Assembly: GCF_004011865.1 (NCBI RefSeq)
Contig: NZ_RKLP01000001.1
Span: 784,313 to 848,312 of the forward strand
DNA from: Prescottella agglutinans
Lineage (GTDB): Bacteria; Actinomycetota; Actinomycetes; Mycobacteriales; Mycobacteriaceae
Length of the DNA: 64,000 bases
Direction: 5' to 3'
Under the pieces are notes generated by a model. It was not told where the DNA came from. It saw only the letters and a list, made by a program, of their open reading frames with translations, and did no database searches. The position numbers and the translations under genes are program-made. Every line of letters begins with the position of its first letter. Positions within the stretch are counted from its first letter, which is position 1. Positions 27,691 through 38,198 of the stretch are shown here, piece by piece.

Positions 27691-27808
27691 TGGCCCCGGT
27701 CGCGGGGAACGCGGGGGCGTGACACGACCCACGCCGTTCCACCTAACGGGACGCTGTCGGCGATCCGTCGCCTACAGTGTCCGCGTGGGTGAACATCAGG
27801 TGAACGGC

Positions 27809-29533
27809 ATGAATCGGCGGACCTTCTTCGGAGCCGCGGGCGTCGGCGCCCTCGGAATCGCGGGACTCCCGCTCGTCGGCAACGGATCGTGGAATCCGCT
27901 CGTGGGCCGGGCGCTCGCAGCCCCGTTGCCCGCATCGATCACCGGCACGACGCTGGAGTCCGTCGCGGTTCCCCTCGGCACGAGCGGCTACCGTCGCCTC
28001 ACCGCCGGACCCGGCTGGCCGCTGGTCGTCCGAAACGACCTCGCAGAGGCCAAGTCCGGTCGCGAGGACCGCCGCACGGCGCTCGCGTCGATGGTCCAGC
28101 TCACCGACGTCCATGTGGTCGACGCGCAGTCGCCCACTCGTTTCGAGTACGTCCACCCCTACCAGGGCGCCGCGTTCCGCCCGCACGAGACCATGACCAC
28201 CCAGGGCCTGGTCTCCCTGATCGATCGGGTGAACGCGCTCCGGATCGGCCCGCACACCCAGCGCGAGTTCGACGCGGTGATCACCACCGGCGACAACACC
28301 GACAACAAGGAGTTCGTCGAGCTGGGCTGGTTCCTCACGGCCCTCAACGGCGGCACCTTCACCCCCAACACCGGCGACCCGACCCGCTACGAGGGCGTGC
28401 AGAACTCGGGTGCCGAGCTGTACTGGAACCCCGAGTCGTCGATCCAGGACATCTACAAGAAGGCCGGATTCCCGGAGATCCCCGGCCTGCTGACCGCCGC
28501 ACTCCGGCCCGTCACCAGCCCCGGTCTGAACACCAAGTGGTACTGCGTGTTCGGTAACCACGACGACTCCGTCGAGGGAACGCTCCCGAGCGGCATCCCG
28601 TTCCTCGAGCAGATGTACACGGGCGACAAGAAGTTCGAGGTGCCGGACTCGGCCGACCAGGCGGCGCGCATCTCGAGCGCCATGAGTTCCGACCCGACGG
28701 CCCTGCTCAACCTGCTGTCGGCGATCTCCACCCCGCCGCGCACCGTCACGCCGGACGCGGGCCGCAAGCCGTTCACCCCGCGCGAGTTCATCGCCGCGCA
28801 CCTCGACCCCGCCGCCACCGGGCCCGGCCCGGTCGGCCACGGCTTCGCCCCCGACGCCGACGAGAGCGGAATCGGCTACTACACCTTCGAGATCGCACCC
28901 GGCGTGATCGGCATCAGCATGGACTCGACCAACCGCGCCGGCCTGGTCGACGGCTCGCTCGGCGAGGAACAGTTCAAGTGGATCGAGCAGACCCTGCTGG
29001 CCGGCAGCAGCAAGTACTACGACACCAACGGCGCCCTGATCACGCAGGGCCGCACCGACACCTACTTCGTCCTGTTCAGCCACCACACGAGCACGACGAT
29101 GGCGAACACCCTCCCGGACCCCGAGCGCCCGCTCGAGCCTCGGCTCAAGGGCGCGCAGCTGGTGGATCTGCTGCACCGCTTCCCGAACGTCCTCGCCTGG
29201 GTCAACGGCCACACCCACGAGAACCGGATCACCCCGCAGGTCGGGCGGACGCCGGAGCAGAGCTTCTGGGAGATCAACACCGCGTCGCACATCGACTTCC
29301 CGCAGCAGGGCCGCATCATCGAGGTGGTCGACAACGAGGACGGAACCGTCTCGCTGCTGACGACGCTGATCGAGGCCGACAGCCCGTACCAGGTCGACTA
29401 CGACGACTTCTCGCCCGCGGGCCTGGCGTCGATGTATCGGGAGTTCTCGTTCAACGACATCCACGCCGATCCGAAGCTGCTGGGCGGATCACCCGACCAC
29501 AACGTGGAACTCGTTCTCGCGACGCTGCGCTAG
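27809..29533 (+). CDS. Exported metallophosphoesterase (TIGR03767/PPA1498 type)
   Basis: 574 residues. The N-terminus MNRRTFFGAAGVGALGIAG is a twin-arginine signal, so the protein is folded inside the cell and then exported. The calcineurin-like core shows QLTDVHVVD, TTGDNTDN, FGNHDDS, FSHHTS and VNGHTHEN in order, all five metal-binding motifs. The large inserts between motifs are typical of the actinobacterial TIGR03767 group. ATG at 27809 gives the best signal peptide; GTGs 3 and 8 codons upstream are alternatives. Substrate unknown. It may not belong to the catabolic block. Confidence 0.88.
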   Translation: MNRRTFFGAAGVGALGIAGLPLVGNGSWNPLVGRALAAPLPASITGTTLESVAVPLGTSGYRRLTAGPGWPLVVRNDLAEAKSGREDRRTALASMVQLTDVHVVDAQSPTRFEYVHPYQGAAFRPHETMTTQGLVSLIDRVNALRIGPHTQREFDAVITTGDNTDNKEFVELGWFLTALNGGTFTPNTGDPTRYEGVQNSGAELYWNPESSIQDIYKKAGFPEIPGLLTAALRPVTSPGLNTKWYCVFGNHDDSVEGTLPSGIPFLEQMYTGDKKFEVPDSADQAARISSAMSSDPTALLNLLSAISTPPRTVTPDAGRKPFTPREFIAAHLDPAATGPGPVGHGFAPDADESGIGYYTFEIAPGVIGISMDSTNRAGLVDGSLGEEQFKWIEQTLLAGSSKYYDTNGALITQGRTDTYFVLFSHHTSTTMANTLPDPERPLEPRLKGAQLVDLLHRFPNVLAWVNGHTHENRITPQVGRTPEQSFWEINTASHIDFPQQGRIIEVVDNEDGTVSLLTTLIEADSPYQVDYDDFSPAGLASMYREFSFNDIHADPKLLGGSPDHNVELVLATLR

Positions 29534-29548
29534 GTATCGCAAGACCCC

Positions 29549-29599
29549 GCAAGGCCCGTCGTCACGAGTCGTCGCTCGACTCGCCTCGACGGGCCTTGC
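29549..29599. terminator. Inverted repeat between convergent genes
   Basis: Two perfect 13-base arms (29549-29561 and 29587-29599) with a 25-base loop sit between the convergent metallophosphoesterase and channel genes. One arm lies inside the 3' end of the channel gene. It could act as a bidirectional terminator, though the loop is long. Confidence 0.5.
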
Positions 29600-30116
29600 C
29601 CCATTTCACCGCCTGGGTCAGCAGCTTCACGACCACGGCCAGCATCACCAGGTTGCCGACCATCATCACGCTCACGATCAACCGCGCCGTCTCGTCGACC
29701 GCGACGATGTCGCCGAACCCGACGGTGGCGAAGACCGTGAGCGTGAAGTAGAGCGCGTCGATCCGGCTGAGCGGTTCGCTGAACGCGTTCGAATCCACCT
29801 GCCCGAGCAGGAAGGTCGCAGTCGCCGAACCCAACAGATACACCGGCAGCGTCACGGCGAGCGCCTCGGCCGCACGCAGCGCCGGCGTGGGCGAGCGGAC
29901 GATCTGACGCACCTGCCAGAAGCACAGCGCCGCGACGAGCAGGAGCCCACCGATGAGGATCACGACCGCCCCCGCATTCGACAGGCGGTCCATCGGGAGA
30001 GCGAAGTAGGCGATCACCAGCAACACGACGGTGAGGAAGGGCCGCAGCAGCGCTAGCCGCAGCAGTCGACGCCGCTCGTGCCGGTCCAGCCCTCGCAGCG
30101 GGTCGCCGTCGGACAT
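29562..30116 (-). CDS. Two-pore-helix potassium channel family protein
   Basis: 184 residues. Hydrophobic segments lie at about 24-42, 48-66, 85-105 and 145-165, with a pore loop before the last one. The selectivity filter reads TVGFGD, as in Ion_trans_2-type K+ channels. The C-terminus is short, with no RCK domain for ligand control. The first two segments are an additional hairpin seen in several actinobacterial ion-channel family proteins. It diverges from the Hsp70-like gene; the 220-base gap between them (30117-30336) holds both promoters, and I see no further feature in it. Confidence 0.88.
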   Translation of the reverse strand: MSDGDPLRGLDRHERRRLLRLALLRPFLTVVLLVIAYFALPMDRLSNAGAVVILIGGLLLVAALCFWQVRQIVRSPTPALRAAEALAVTLPVYLLGSATATFLLGQVDSNAFSEPLSRIDALYFTLTVFATVGFGDIVAVDETARLIVSVMMVGNLVMLAVVVKLLTQAVKWGKARRGESSDDS

Positions 30117-30336
30117 TTGCCCCTCGCTTCCGCAGTCCCGCTGGCACAGCGGTCAGCCCGTTCTACCGCGAACACTCTACGTGACCTGCGACGACACGCG
30201 GTACCGAGCAGCGGCGGACGATGATCTGTAACATTCAGATAACGACGCCGATTGCTGGAGGGGACGGACCGCGTCTTTCCGCTGCGTCCGAAGCCGGAAC
30301 CCGAACAGTTTCGGAGACCGATACGGGAGGTGAACA

Positions 30337-31716
30337 GTGCGCAATTCGCTCGGGATCTCCACGGGCTCAGCCGGTGTGTGCGGCGCACTCGTCACCACCG
30401 ACGACACGGGCAGCCAATCCGTCGAATACCGCACGATCTCCGCAGACCTGGACAGCCACGCAGATGTCGGCGACCTGGCGCTGTCCGCGATCGGGCTCAT
30501 GACCACCCAGGTTCCCGACCGCAGGATCGAACCCGACGCGATCGCCGTCGCCTACCGCACCGACCGCCAGGCCGCGGCGGTGCGATCCGCGGCCAAGTCG
30601 CAGCGCAAGGCGATTCGCCTGGTGCCCGAGACCGTCGCCACCCTCGCCTACCTGCGGAGCACCGGACTCGTCGATCGGTACGACTGCATCGCTCTCGCGG
30701 ACCTCGGGGCATCCGGGCTCACCGTCACGGTCGTCGACCCCGCCGACGGCACCGTCACCTTCTGCGACCGCACCTCCCGTGTCCGCGGCGAGATCGCGTC
30801 CGGTGGTCGCGGGAGCGGGATCGGGTCCCGGGTGGCGAAGTTCGTCGGCGAGTCCATCAGTCACGCCGAGCGTGAACCCGCTGCCGTCGTCCTGGTCGGC
30901 GGGGGCGCGAACATCCCCGAGGTCGGCAAGGGGCTCGACGCGGCCTTCGACTGCGCGGTCATCGTCGTGCCCGAACCGGAGGCCGCCACCGCCAAGGGCG
31001 CGGCACTGCTCGCCGGATCGAATGCCCGACAGCAGTTCCCGGTGGTCACCGGGTCCGGCGGCCGACTGTCCGCTCCCCTGATCGCGGCCTTCGTGCTGGG
31101 CGCGCTGGTCGTCGGTTACGGCGTCCAGCAGATGATTCCGAGCAGCGCGGAGAACTACTCCCCCACGGGCACCCTGGTCGAGACTCCGAGCGCGACCCCC
31201 ACGCCCACGAACGAGCCCTCCGGTTCCGTCGTGCAACCCGAGGACACCGGGATCCCTTCGGTCGACCCGACCCCGACGTCGACGGTCCCCGTGCCCGCCG
31301 CACAGGTGCCCGCCTCGGCGGCCGAGACCACCACCTCGGCCGCGACGACCACCCCGCCGGCCCCGACCACGTCGACACCGACCAGCACCGCGCCCGAACC
31401 GTCGGAGACCACGAAGCAGACGCGGCCGTGGATCCCACCCCGGTGGCCCGAGAAGCCGAGTTGGCTCCCGGAGAATGCGGCGCCGCCGGGACTGCCGAGC
31501 CTCGACGTGCCGGATTTCGACGACGATGACGACGACCACGACGACGACCACGACCGGCCGCACGGACGACCGGACAGGGCACCGGGGTTCGCTCCGCCTC
31601 GGCTCCCGGATGCGATACCGGAGTTCGCCAGACCGATGTTCCCCGAACTCGGAACCGCGGTCAGCCCCGAACCTGGCTCACCGACACCGGAAGCCCCGGA
31701 TTCGTCGCAGAGGTGA
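30337..31716 (+). CDS. Membrane-anchored Hsp70/actin-fold protein with disordered tail
   Basis: 459 residues from GTG. Residues 1-230 look like an actin/Hsp70-type ATPase core: a phosphate-1-like start ([13 protein letters not shown]), [25 protein letters not shown] and [13 protein letters not shown]. The lobe sizes are reduced compared with DnaK. One membrane helix follows at about 247-268 ([17 protein letters not shown]). The rest (about 190 residues) is Pro/Thr/Ser-rich and then has an Asp/His run near residue 395 that could bind metal. Topology would put the ATPase inside the cell and the tail outside. Its 3' end overlaps tsaD by 56 bases, tail to tail. Function unknown. Confidence 0.8.
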   Translation: MRNSLGISTGSAGVCGALVTTDDTGSQSVEYRTISADLDSHADVGDLALSAIGLMTTQVPDRRIEPDAIAVAYRTDRQAAAVRSAAKSQRKAIRLVPETVATLAYLRSTGLVDRYDCIALADLGASGLTVTVVDPADGTVTFCDRTSRVRGEIASGGRGSGIGSRVAKFVGESISHAEREPAAVVLVGGGANIPEVGKGLDAAFDCAVIVVPEPEAATAKGAALLAGSNARQQFPVVTGSGGRLSAPLIAAFVLGALVVGYGVQQMIPSSAENYSPTGTLVETPSATPTPTNEPSGSVVQPEDTGIPSVDPTPTSTVPVPAAQVPASAAETTTSAATTTPPAPTTSTPTSTAPEPSETTKQTRPWIPPRWPEKPSWLPENAAPPGLPSLDVPDFDDDDDDHDDDHDRPHGRPDRAPGFAPPRLPDAIPEFARPMFPELGTAVSPEPGSPTPEAPDSSQR

Positions 31717-32701
31717 GCTGCGACGGCTGCGCGCCGCCCGCGATGAGATGCGCCCCGAGCGCGGCGATCATCACGCCGTTGTCCGTGCACAAGCGCGGGC
31801 TCGGCACCCGCAGCGTCAGACCCGCTGCCGCGCAACGCTCCTCCGCGAGGGAACGGATCCGCGAGTTCGCGGTCGCACCACCGCCGAGGACCAGGGTGTC
31901 GACACCCACGTCCTGAGCCGCGCGCACGGCCTTCATGGTCAGCACGTCTGCGACCGACTCCTGGAAGCCTGCGGCCACGTCGGCGACCGGAATCTCTTCG
32001 CCCGCACGCTGCTTCGCCTCGACGAACCGCGCGACAGCGGTCTTGAGTCCCGAGAAGGAGAAGTCGTGACGTGCGTCCCGCGAACCGGTCATGCCGCGCG
32101 GGAACTTGATGGCGTCCCGATCACCCCGCTGGGCAAGGCGATCGAGCGCGGGTCCACCCGGAAAGCCGAGGTCGAGCAGCCGGGCGACCTTGTCGAACGC
32201 CTCGCCGGCCGCGTCGTCGACGGTGGTGCCGAGCTCGACGATCGGCTTGCGCCCGAGTTCCTCCACGTGCAACAGGTGCGTGTGCCCGCCCGAGACGAGC
32301 AGCGCGACACACGGAGGCATCGGGCCGTGCTCGAGAGTGTCGACGGCGACGTGACCGCCGAGGTGGTTGATCGCGTAGAACGGCACCCCCCACGCGGCCG
32401 CGTACGCCTTGGCCGCGGCGACACCGACCAGTAGCGCGCCGGCGAGGCCGGGCCCGATCGTCACGGCGATCGCGTCGGGCTTGTCGATGCCCGCGGACGC
32501 GAGCGCCCGCTTCATCGTCGGAACGATCGCCTCGAGATGCGCCCGCGATGCCACCTCCGGCACCACGCCGCCGTAGCGGGCGTGCTGGTCGACGCTCGAC
32601 GCGACCTCGTCGGCCAGCAGTTCGCAGCGGCCGTCACCGAGCCAGCGGACGATGCCGACACCGGTCTCGTCGCACGAACTCTCGATACCCATCACGATCA
32701 T
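31661..32701 (-). CDS. tsaD: tRNA N6-adenosine threonylcarbamoyltransferase
   Basis: 346 residues of the Kae1/TsaD family (formerly gcp). It shows [12 protein letters not shown], the metal-binding [10 protein letters not shown] and [11 protein letters not shown] histidines, [13 protein letters not shown], and [14 protein letters not shown]. With TsaB and TsaE it transfers the threonylcarbamoyl group to A37 of tRNAs reading ANN codons. A GTG at 32710 overlapping the rimI stop is an alternative start. In M. tuberculosis gcp lies next to groES; here the island 1025-31716 intervenes. Confidence 0.97.
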   Translation of the reverse strand: MIVMGIESSCDETGVGIVRWLGDGRCELLADEVASSVDQHARYGGVVPEVASRAHLEAIVPTMKRALASAGIDKPDAIAVTIGPGLAGALLVGVAAAKAYAAAWGVPFYAINHLGGHVAVDTLEHGPMPPCVALLVSGGHTHLLHVEELGRKPIVELGTTVDDAAGEAFDKVARLLDLGFPGGPALDRLAQRGDRDAIKFPRGMTGSRDARHDFSFSGLKTAVARFVEAKQRAGEEIPVADVAAGFQESVADVLTMKAVRAAQDVGVDTLVLGGGATANSRIRSLAEERCAAAGLTLRVPSPRLCTDNGVMIAALGAHLIAGGAQPSQLTSATNPGLPVSVSQVRG

Positions 32702-32706
32702 GGCCG

Positions 32707-33189
32707 TCACTCCTTGCCCGATGCCGGACGACGCATCGTGAATGCGTCCGCGCCGCTCGGCTGGTAGTACCGCTTCCTGGTACCGACGATCTCGAAACCC
32801 TCGCGCCGGTACAGCGCGATCGCCGGTTCGTTGTCGGTGCGGACCTCGAGGAACACCGGTCCACCCCACTTGTCCGCCACCCGCAGCAGCTCCGCGAGCA
32901 GTGCCCCGCCGATGCCGCCGCGCTGCGCCGCCGGATCGACGCCGATGGTGTGGACCTCGGCTTCCGGACTGACACTCGTGCCCAGCAACGCGACCCCGGC
33001 GTAGCCGATCATCGCGTCCGCCTCATCGCGGGCCGCGAAGTAGTGGTTGTGCCCACCCGCCAGCTCCGATCGGAACGCCTGCGCGCTCCACGGGTCGTCA
33101 CCCGGGAAGAGGATCTGCTCGAGCTCCGCGCACCGGTCGGCGTCCGCGTCGATCATCGGGACGATCCGGATGCTCATGCCCGTGCTCAT
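32707..33189 (-). CDS. rimI: Ribosomal protein S18 alanine N-acetyltransferase
   Basis: 160 residues with a GNAT fold. The acetyl-CoA loop motif [11 protein letters not shown] and the [18 protein letters not shown] block identify RimI. The gene overlaps tsaB by four bases and lies just ahead of tsaD, the order seen in M. tuberculosis (Rv3420c). RimI acetylates the N-terminal alanine of ribosomal protein S18; in mycobacteria it has wider specificity. Confidence 0.93.
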   Translation of the reverse strand: MSTGMSIRIVPMIDADADRCAELEQILFPGDDPWSAQAFRSELAGGHNHYFAARDEADAMIGYAGVALLGTSVSPEAEVHTIGVDPAAQRGGIGGALLAELLRVADKWGGPVFLEVRTDNEPAIALYRREGFEIVGTRKRYYQPSGADAFTMRRPASGKE

Positions 33190-33842
33190 TTGCGGCGGTC
33201 CGCCAGTTCCACGGCATCGGGGCGACGCAGGTACAGGGGCACCAACGGCTCGGGCTCCACGCCGACGCGCAGTGCCAGCGCGGCGACCGACACCAGGCCG
33301 GCCGGCGACGGCGTCTCCACCGGCTCGACCGGCAGGTCGAACATGTCGACGTGCGATGCCGAACCGGCGATCACCTCCGACGGTGCCGCGTCGAGTTCGG
33401 ACGGCTTGACCACCTCGGGGCCCTCGACCCGCCTGCCGCCCGCGTACCGGGCCCAGTACACCTCACGACGACGGGCGTCGGTCACCACCAACAGGTTCCG
33501 GTCACCCGTGACGTCCGCCGCGATCGCGTCGAGGCTGCACACGCCGTGCACGGGGATGCCCAGCGCGTCACCGAACGCGGCGCCGGTCGCCATCCCGACC
33601 CGCAGGCCGGTGAACGGACCCGGGCCCACCCCGACGACGACGGCATCGAGATCCGCTGGGGTGTGGCCCGACTCGGCGAGGCATTCGAGGATCTGCGGCG
33701 TCAGGACCTCCGCATGCGCGCGGGCGTCCACGGTGACCCGCGTCGCCAGCGCCCGCGGGGCACCGGTGTCGGATTCCCGGTCGAAGCGCACGACGCCCGC
33801 GGTGACCGCGGGGGTGGAGGTGTCGATGGCAAGCACAAGCAC
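33186..33842 (-). CDS. tsaB: tRNA threonylcarbamoyladenosine biosynthesis protein TsaB
   Basis: 218 residues from a GTG start (LVLAIDTST). TsaB-type blocks include VVGVGPGPFTGLRVGMATGAAFG and DARRREVYWARY. TsaB is the inactive TsaD paralogue that forms the TsaD-TsaB-TsaE complex for t6A synthesis; all three genes lie in this run. The stop overlaps the rimI start (ATGA). Confidence 0.94.
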   Translation of the reverse strand: MLVLAIDTSTPAVTAGVVRFDRESDTGAPRALATRVTVDARAHAEVLTPQILECLAESGHTPADLDAVVVGVGPGPFTGLRVGMATGAAFGDALGIPVHGVCSLDAIAADVTGDRNLLVVTDARRREVYWARYAGGRRVEGPEVVKPSELDAAPSEVIAGSASHVDMFDLPVEPVETPSPAGLVSVAALALRVGVEPEPLVPLYLRRPDAVELADRRK

Positions 33843-33868
33843 GGTAGTCCAGGCTACTCGGCCTGCCG

Positions 33869-34369
33869 TTACGTGCGCGGCACCCACTCCCAAGTGGCGG
33901 TGCGGACGTCGGATTCGGGTGCACGGCGCAGGCGCACCCGCAGGTGCCGATCGGCGAGATGCTCGACGACACCCTCGCCCCACTCGACGACCACGACCGC
34001 ACTCGCGAGATCGGTGTCGAGGTCGAGCGCGTCGAGTTGGTCGTGCATGTCCACGGCGGCGTCGGAGGCCGCCGCCTCGTTCAACCGGTACGCGTCGACG
34101 TGCACCAGGGCGACGGGGGCGCCGCCGTCGGGTCGGGTGCCCGGCCGGTGCTCGCGAGCGATGATGAACGTCGGCGACGTCACCCGGCCCTCGACGCCGA
34201 GACCGGCCGCGATGCCGCGGGTCAGTGCGGTCTTGCCGGCCCCCAGCGGGCCGTCGAGCACGACGAGGTCGCCGGCCACGAGGCCCCGGGCCAGCGCACG
34301 GCCCAGCGCCTCGGTGTCCTCCGTCGTGGGCAGCGTCGCGCTGCCCCCGGTACGTGTATCAGCCGACAT
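33869..34369 (-). CDS. tsaE: tRNA threonylcarbamoyladenosine biosynthesis ATPase TsaE
   Basis: 166 residues with the P-loop GPLGAGKTAL, the SPTFII segment, VDAYRLN and VVVVEWGEG of the TsaE family. It is the ATPase component of the t6A complex. The start is placed at ATG 34369 because family homology begins shortly after it. It overlaps the upstream hydrolase gene by 11 bases. Confidence 0.94.
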   Translation of the reverse strand: MSADTRTGGSATLPTTEDTEALGRALARGLVAGDLVVLDGPLGAGKTALTRGIAAGLGVEGRVTSPTFIIAREHRPGTRPDGGAPVALVHVDAYRLNEAAASDAAVDMHDQLDALDLDTDLASAVVVVEWGEGVVEHLADRHLRVRLRRAPESDVRTATWEWVPRT

Positions 34370-35453
34370 CGGTCTGCTCCAGTTCACCCGCCGGCGCTGC
34401 ATTCTCGCGATTCTCGCGGCTCGACACGGCGCGCCGGACCAACCGATCGATCGCATCGGAGGTTACCTGCGGGAACTCGAGCTCCACGAGATGGCCCGCA
34501 CCCCGGACCCGCACCAGTTCGGACCGGGGCAGCGCCGCCGCCAGCGACCTCGAGCTCGGGAACGGAATGATCATGTCGGTGTCCCCGCACAGCACCAGCG
34601 CGGGCGTGTCGGCCAGCACCGGCAGCGCCTCGGATTCGTCGTGCAGTTCGAGGGATTCGAGGAAGTTGACGATCGTCACGACGGAGATGTCGCCCAGCAT
34701 GCCGTCGGAGAACGCGACCAACCGCGGGCTCACCTCGGTGCCGTACGACGCCGCCCGCATGATCGGCGAGATGATCGCGCGCGCCGCGCCCCGCGCCTGC
34801 TGCACCACACCCGGTGCGGTGCGCACCGCGAGCCGGAACGCGTCGATCACCGGATTGTTCAGATTGCGTCCGAGCCCCGACTTGTTGAGGCCGGCGGCCG
34901 TCGTCGCGAGCAGACCGACGCCGATCACCTTGTCGTCGAACAGTTCCGGGAACTGGCGGGCCATCGCGAGGATCGTCATGCCGCCCATCGAATGCCCCAC
35001 CAGGACGACCGGGCCCGACGGCGCCACGGCATCGATCACGGCCGCGAGGTCGCGGCCCAACTGCGCGATGGTGCAGCTCTCGGCGGCCGGCATGCCGGAC
35101 TCGCCGTGACCGCGCTGGTCGTAGAACACCATCCGCGCCGTGTCGCCCCACACCTGCGCGAGCTGCGTGCGCTGGAAGTGCCACGACTCCATCCGCAGGC
35201 AGTACCCGTGCACGAAGATCACGGTCAGCGGCGCGTCGGCCGGGCCCACCTCACGGACCAGCAGCGGCACGTCGTCCTCGGTCGGCACGACGCGGCTCCG
35301 GTCGCGGCTCATCAGGTCGAAGTCCTCGGATCCGTAGATCTCGGGTCCCCGCCGCGTCGTCACCGCTTTGACCACGTTGAGCCCCGCGAGCGTGCCGATC
35401 GCGGCGACACCCGCCACGCCTCCGAACAGGCCGAGCCTGTTCAGGAGATTCAT
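34359..35453 (-). CDS. Alpha/beta hydrolase with N-terminal membrane segment
   Basis: 364 residues. A hydrophobic N-terminus (about residues 8-28, [15 protein letters not shown]) may anchor it in the membrane. The hydrolase domain has [15 protein letters not shown], the nucleophile in [16 protein letters not shown] with the acid, and GAGHLVEL with the base. In this gene order (between tsaE and alr) it corresponds to a conserved actinobacterial hydrolase gene. Substrate unknown. It overlaps alr by four bases. Confidence 0.88.
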   Translation of the reverse strand: MNLLNRLGLFGGVAGVAAIGTLAGLNVVKAVTTRRGPEIYGSEDFDLMSRDRSRVVPTEDDVPLLVREVGPADAPLTVIFVHGYCLRMESWHFQRTQLAQVWGDTARMVFYDQRGHGESGMPAAESCTIAQLGRDLAAVIDAVAPSGPVVLVGHSMGGMTILAMARQFPELFDDKVIGVGLLATTAAGLNKSGLGRNLNNPVIDAFRLAVRTAPGVVQQARGAARAIISPIMRAASYGTEVSPRLVAFSDGMLGDISVVTIVNFLESLELHDESEALPVLADTPALVLCGDTDMIIPFPSSRSLAAALPRSELVRVRGAGHLVELEFPQVTSDAIDRLVRRAVSSRENRENAAPAGELEQTDVG

Positions 35454-36685
35454 GACCGGCCGCCCAGTCCTCCGATGTACGTCCGGACCGTGCGCCCCCG
35501 CACCGACGTCACCACCTCGTAGTGGATGGTGTCGAGGGCATCCGCCCATTCCTGCGCGTGGGGTTCGCCGTGATCGCCGTTGCCGAAGAACACCGCGGTG
35601 TCGCCCTCCCGGACCCCTGCGCCGTCCGGGCCGAGATCGACCACGACCTGGTCCATGCAGACCCGGCCGATGCCCGGCCGGCGGTCGTCGCCGAGCCACA
35701 CCTCGAACCGCCCGCCCAGCGCGCGCGGGATGCCGTCGGCGTACCCGACCGGCAGCAGCGCCACCGTCGTGTCGTGCGGGGCCACCCACGTGTGCCCGTA
35801 GGACACACCGTCACCTGCTGCCACCTTCTTCACCAGCGCCACCCTCGATCGGAACGTCATGACCGGCCGCAGGCCGAACGTCCCCAGATCCGGAACCGGG
35901 GACAGTCCGTATATCGCGATTCCCGGCCGAACCATGTCGAATCGCAGGTCAGCGCGGGTGAGGGTGGCCGCCGAGTTCGACAGGTGCGCGGCCTCCGGCG
36001 CCAGGCCGATGCGCTTCGCGTCGGCGAGTGCACCCGTGAAACGCGCGCGCTGCTCGTCGATCACCGGGTGGTGCGGCTCGTCGGCGTGCGCGAGGTGCGA
36101 GAACACACCCTTGAACCGGACCGCGCCCTCCGCTTCGACGCCGGCCAGGTCCTTCAGGAAGTCCGTCCACTCCTCGCGGGAGACGCCGTTCCGGTTCAGG
36201 CCCGTGTCGACCTTGATCGTCACGGTCGCCGCGGTCCCCACCCGACGGGCCGCCGCGACGACCGCCGAGAGGTGCCGCGGCGACGACAATCCCAGCTCGA
36301 CCCCCGCGGCGATCGCGGGCGCGAAGTCGGAGTCCGCCGTGTGCAGCCACGACAGCACCGGCGCGGTGATGCCGGCGTTCTTGAGTTCGAGGCCCTCGGC
36401 GAGCGTCGTGACGCCCAGTTCGCGGGCACCGGCTGCCAGGGCGGCCCGCGCCACCGGGACGGCGCCGTGGTTGTACGCGTCGGCCTTCACCACCGCCATG
36501 ACGGCGGCGTCACCGGCGTGCTCGCGCAGGATGCCGATGTTGTGCGCCACCGCGTCGAGATCGATCACCGCTTCGGCCTGGGGCGCCACTGCCGGGGGCG
36601 GGGTGTCCGCTGCGGTGGCGCTCGTGGTCTTCGGCTCGGTGTCAGGCTCCTGCGCGGTGGTGGTCACGGCATTCGATCCTGCCAC
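35450..36685 (-). CDS. alr: Alanine racemase
   Basis: 411 residues of a fold-type III PLP enzyme. The PLP lysine is K67 in [11 protein letters not shown]; the second catalytic residue is the Tyr in [24 protein letters not shown] and RPGIAIYG are further family blocks. It supplies D-alanine for peptidoglycan. The first ~37 residues are an Ala/Pro/Thr-rich extension with no family homology, so the true start may be further in. Confidence 0.95.
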   Translation of the reverse strand: MAGSNAVTTTAQEPDTEPKTTSATAADTPPPAVAPQAEAVIDLDAVAHNIGILREHAGDAAVMAVVKADAYNHGAVPVARAALAAGARELGVTTLAEGLELKNAGITAPVLSWLHTADSDFAPAIAAGVELGLSSPRHLSAVVAAARRVGTAATVTIKVDTGLNRNGVSREEWTDFLKDLAGVEAEGAVRFKGVFSHLAHADEPHHPVIDEQRARFTGALADAKRIGLAPEAAHLSNSAATLTRADLRFDMVRPGIAIYGLSPVPDLGTFGLRPVMTFRSRVALVKKVAAGDGVSYGHTWVAPHDTTVALLPVGYADGIPRALGGRFEVWLGDDRRPGIGRVCMDQVVVDLGPDGAGVREGDTAVFFGNGDHGEPHAQEWADALDTIHYEVVTSVRGRTVRTYIGGLGGRS

Positions 36686-36725
36686 TCATCGGGGCGAAAC
36701 AGTCCCGCGGGTACAACCCGACCAG

Positions 36726-38198
36726 TCACGATTCGGGTACATGTGAGCCCGGGAACACGCGCAGGATCCGAATCGCGGACCGCAGGTGGCCGAGGAGCGT
36801 CGACGCCGAGATCGGCGCGAGCCCGGCCTCGCCGACCTCGCCGGCGCCCTCCCGCGCGCCGAGGTTGGCGGCCAGCGAGTGCGCCCGCGCGCCGGCCGCG
36901 GCCGCGAGCGCCGGCGCGAGCCCGGTGGCCATCAGGGCGCCGATGATGCCCGACAGCACGTCACCCGAACCGGCCGTGGCCGCCCACGAACTGCCCGCGT
37001 CGTTGACGTGGACGCGCCCGTGCGGATCGGCGATGACGGTGGCCCGCCCCTTGAGCAGGACCGTGACGCCCAACTCCGCCGCCAGCGCCCGCGTGGCCGC
37101 GACCCGGTCCGGGAAGGGCGCGACCCTGGTGAGCCGCTCGAACTCCCCCGCGTGCGGGGTCAGCAGGGTGGGGGCACTGCGGCGGCGCAGCTCGCGCATC
37201 AGGTCGGGATGCTCGGCCAGCAGATTCAGCCCGTCGGCGTCGACGAGGACCGGCAGATCCGTCGCGAGGACCGTGCGCAACTCGGCCAGGGCGGCATGAT
37301 CGGTGCCGATGCCCGGGCCGACGACCCACGCCTGCACCCGTCCGGCGTCGGCGGGCGACAGGGCCGCCACCACCTCCGGCCAGTGGTCCAGCACCTCGGC
37401 GGCCGCGCGGCCCGCATACCGGACCATGCCGGCGGTCGCCGTCACCGCCGCACCCGACGACAGCACCGCCGCGCCGGGATAGTGCCCGCTGCCGGCGACG
37501 ACGCCGACGACGCCCTGCGTGTACTTGTCGTCCGCGGCGCGCGGAACCGGCCACAACCGGCCCACCTCGGCGGGATCGAGCGCGGTCATGTCGGGATCCG
37601 GCAGGTCCAGGCCGATCGGCACCAACTCGACCCGGCCGCACCGGGCCGCAGCCAGCACGTGGACCGGCTTGAGCGCCCCGAACGCGACCGTGACCGCGGC
37701 CGTCACCGCGGGGCCGTCGACCGCACCGGTGTCGGGGTCGACGCCACTCGGCAGATCCACCGCGACGATCGGCGCGTCCAACTGCGCCACGATCGCGGCC
37801 GCGGCGGGGCGCAACGCCCCCTTCCCGGAGATCCCGACGATGCCGTCGAGCACCAGGTCCGGATCGCCCGGGTCGGGTGACACGCGTCCGCCCGCGGCCT
37901 TCAACGCTGCGAGGCCCGCCGCGTGAGCACGGGCCGGATCGAGCAGCACCGCGGTGACGGCCGCCCCGCGCCGGCGGAGCATCGCGCCGGCCCACAACGC
38001 GTCGCCGCCGTTGTCGCCGGAGCCGACGAGCAACGTGACGTCGCGGCCGGCGACTCCCCCGGTGCGCGCCCGCAACTCGTCGGCCGCGACCCGCGCCAAC
38101 CCGTACGCCGCGCGCCGCATCAGCGTGCCCTCGGGCAGGCTCGCGAGCAGCGGCGCCTCGGCCGCTTTGACCTGCGTCGTCGTGTAGTAGTCCCGCAC
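36726..38198 (-). CDS. nnr: Bifunctional NAD(P)HX epimerase/dehydratase
   Basis: 490 residues from GTG. The N-terminal half is the YjeF_N epimerase domain (GSGDNGGDALWAGAMLRRRG); the C-terminal half is the ribokinase-like ADP/ATP-dependent NAD(P)HX dehydratase (PTLLTPHAGEFERL, WAATAGSGDVLSGIIGALMA). Together they repair hydrated NADH and NADPH. The start shares one base with the stop of the VOC gene upstream. Corresponds to Rv3433c by position. Confidence 0.94.
   Translation of the reverse strand: MRDYYTTTQVKAAEAPLLASLPEGTLMRRAAYGLARVAADELRARTGGVAGRDVTLLVGSGDNGGDALWAGAMLRRRGAAVTAVLLDPARAHAAGLAALKAAGGRVSPDPGDPDLVLDGIVGISGKGALRPAAAAIVAQLDAPIVAVDLPSGVDPDTGAVDGPAVTAAVTVAFGALKPVHVLAAARCGRVELVPIGLDLPDPDMTALDPAEVGRLWPVPRAADDKYTQGVVGVVAGSGHYPGAAVLSSGAAVTATAGMVRYAGRAAAEVLDHWPEVVAALSPADAGRVQAWVVGPGIGTDHAALAELRTVLATDLPVLVDADGLNLLAEHPDLMRELRRRSAPTLLTPHAGEFERLTRVAPFPDRVAATRALAAELGVTVLLKGRATVIADPHGRVHVNDAGSSWAATAGSGDVLSGIIGALMATGLAPALAAAAGARAHSLAANLGAREGAGEVGEAGLAPISASTLLGHLRSAIRILRVFPGSHVPES

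Noticed and set aside
27691..27808. Terminator after the aldehyde dehydrogenase gene
   Set aside because: Only a 5-bp CCCCG/CGGGG hairpin is visible, too weak to call. The operon may end here or read on into the metallophosphoesterase gene.
31515..31560. Short tandem GAC/CAC-rich DNA repeat
   Set aside because: It is the coding sequence for the Asp/His-rich tail of the membrane Hsp70-like protein, not an independent repeat array.
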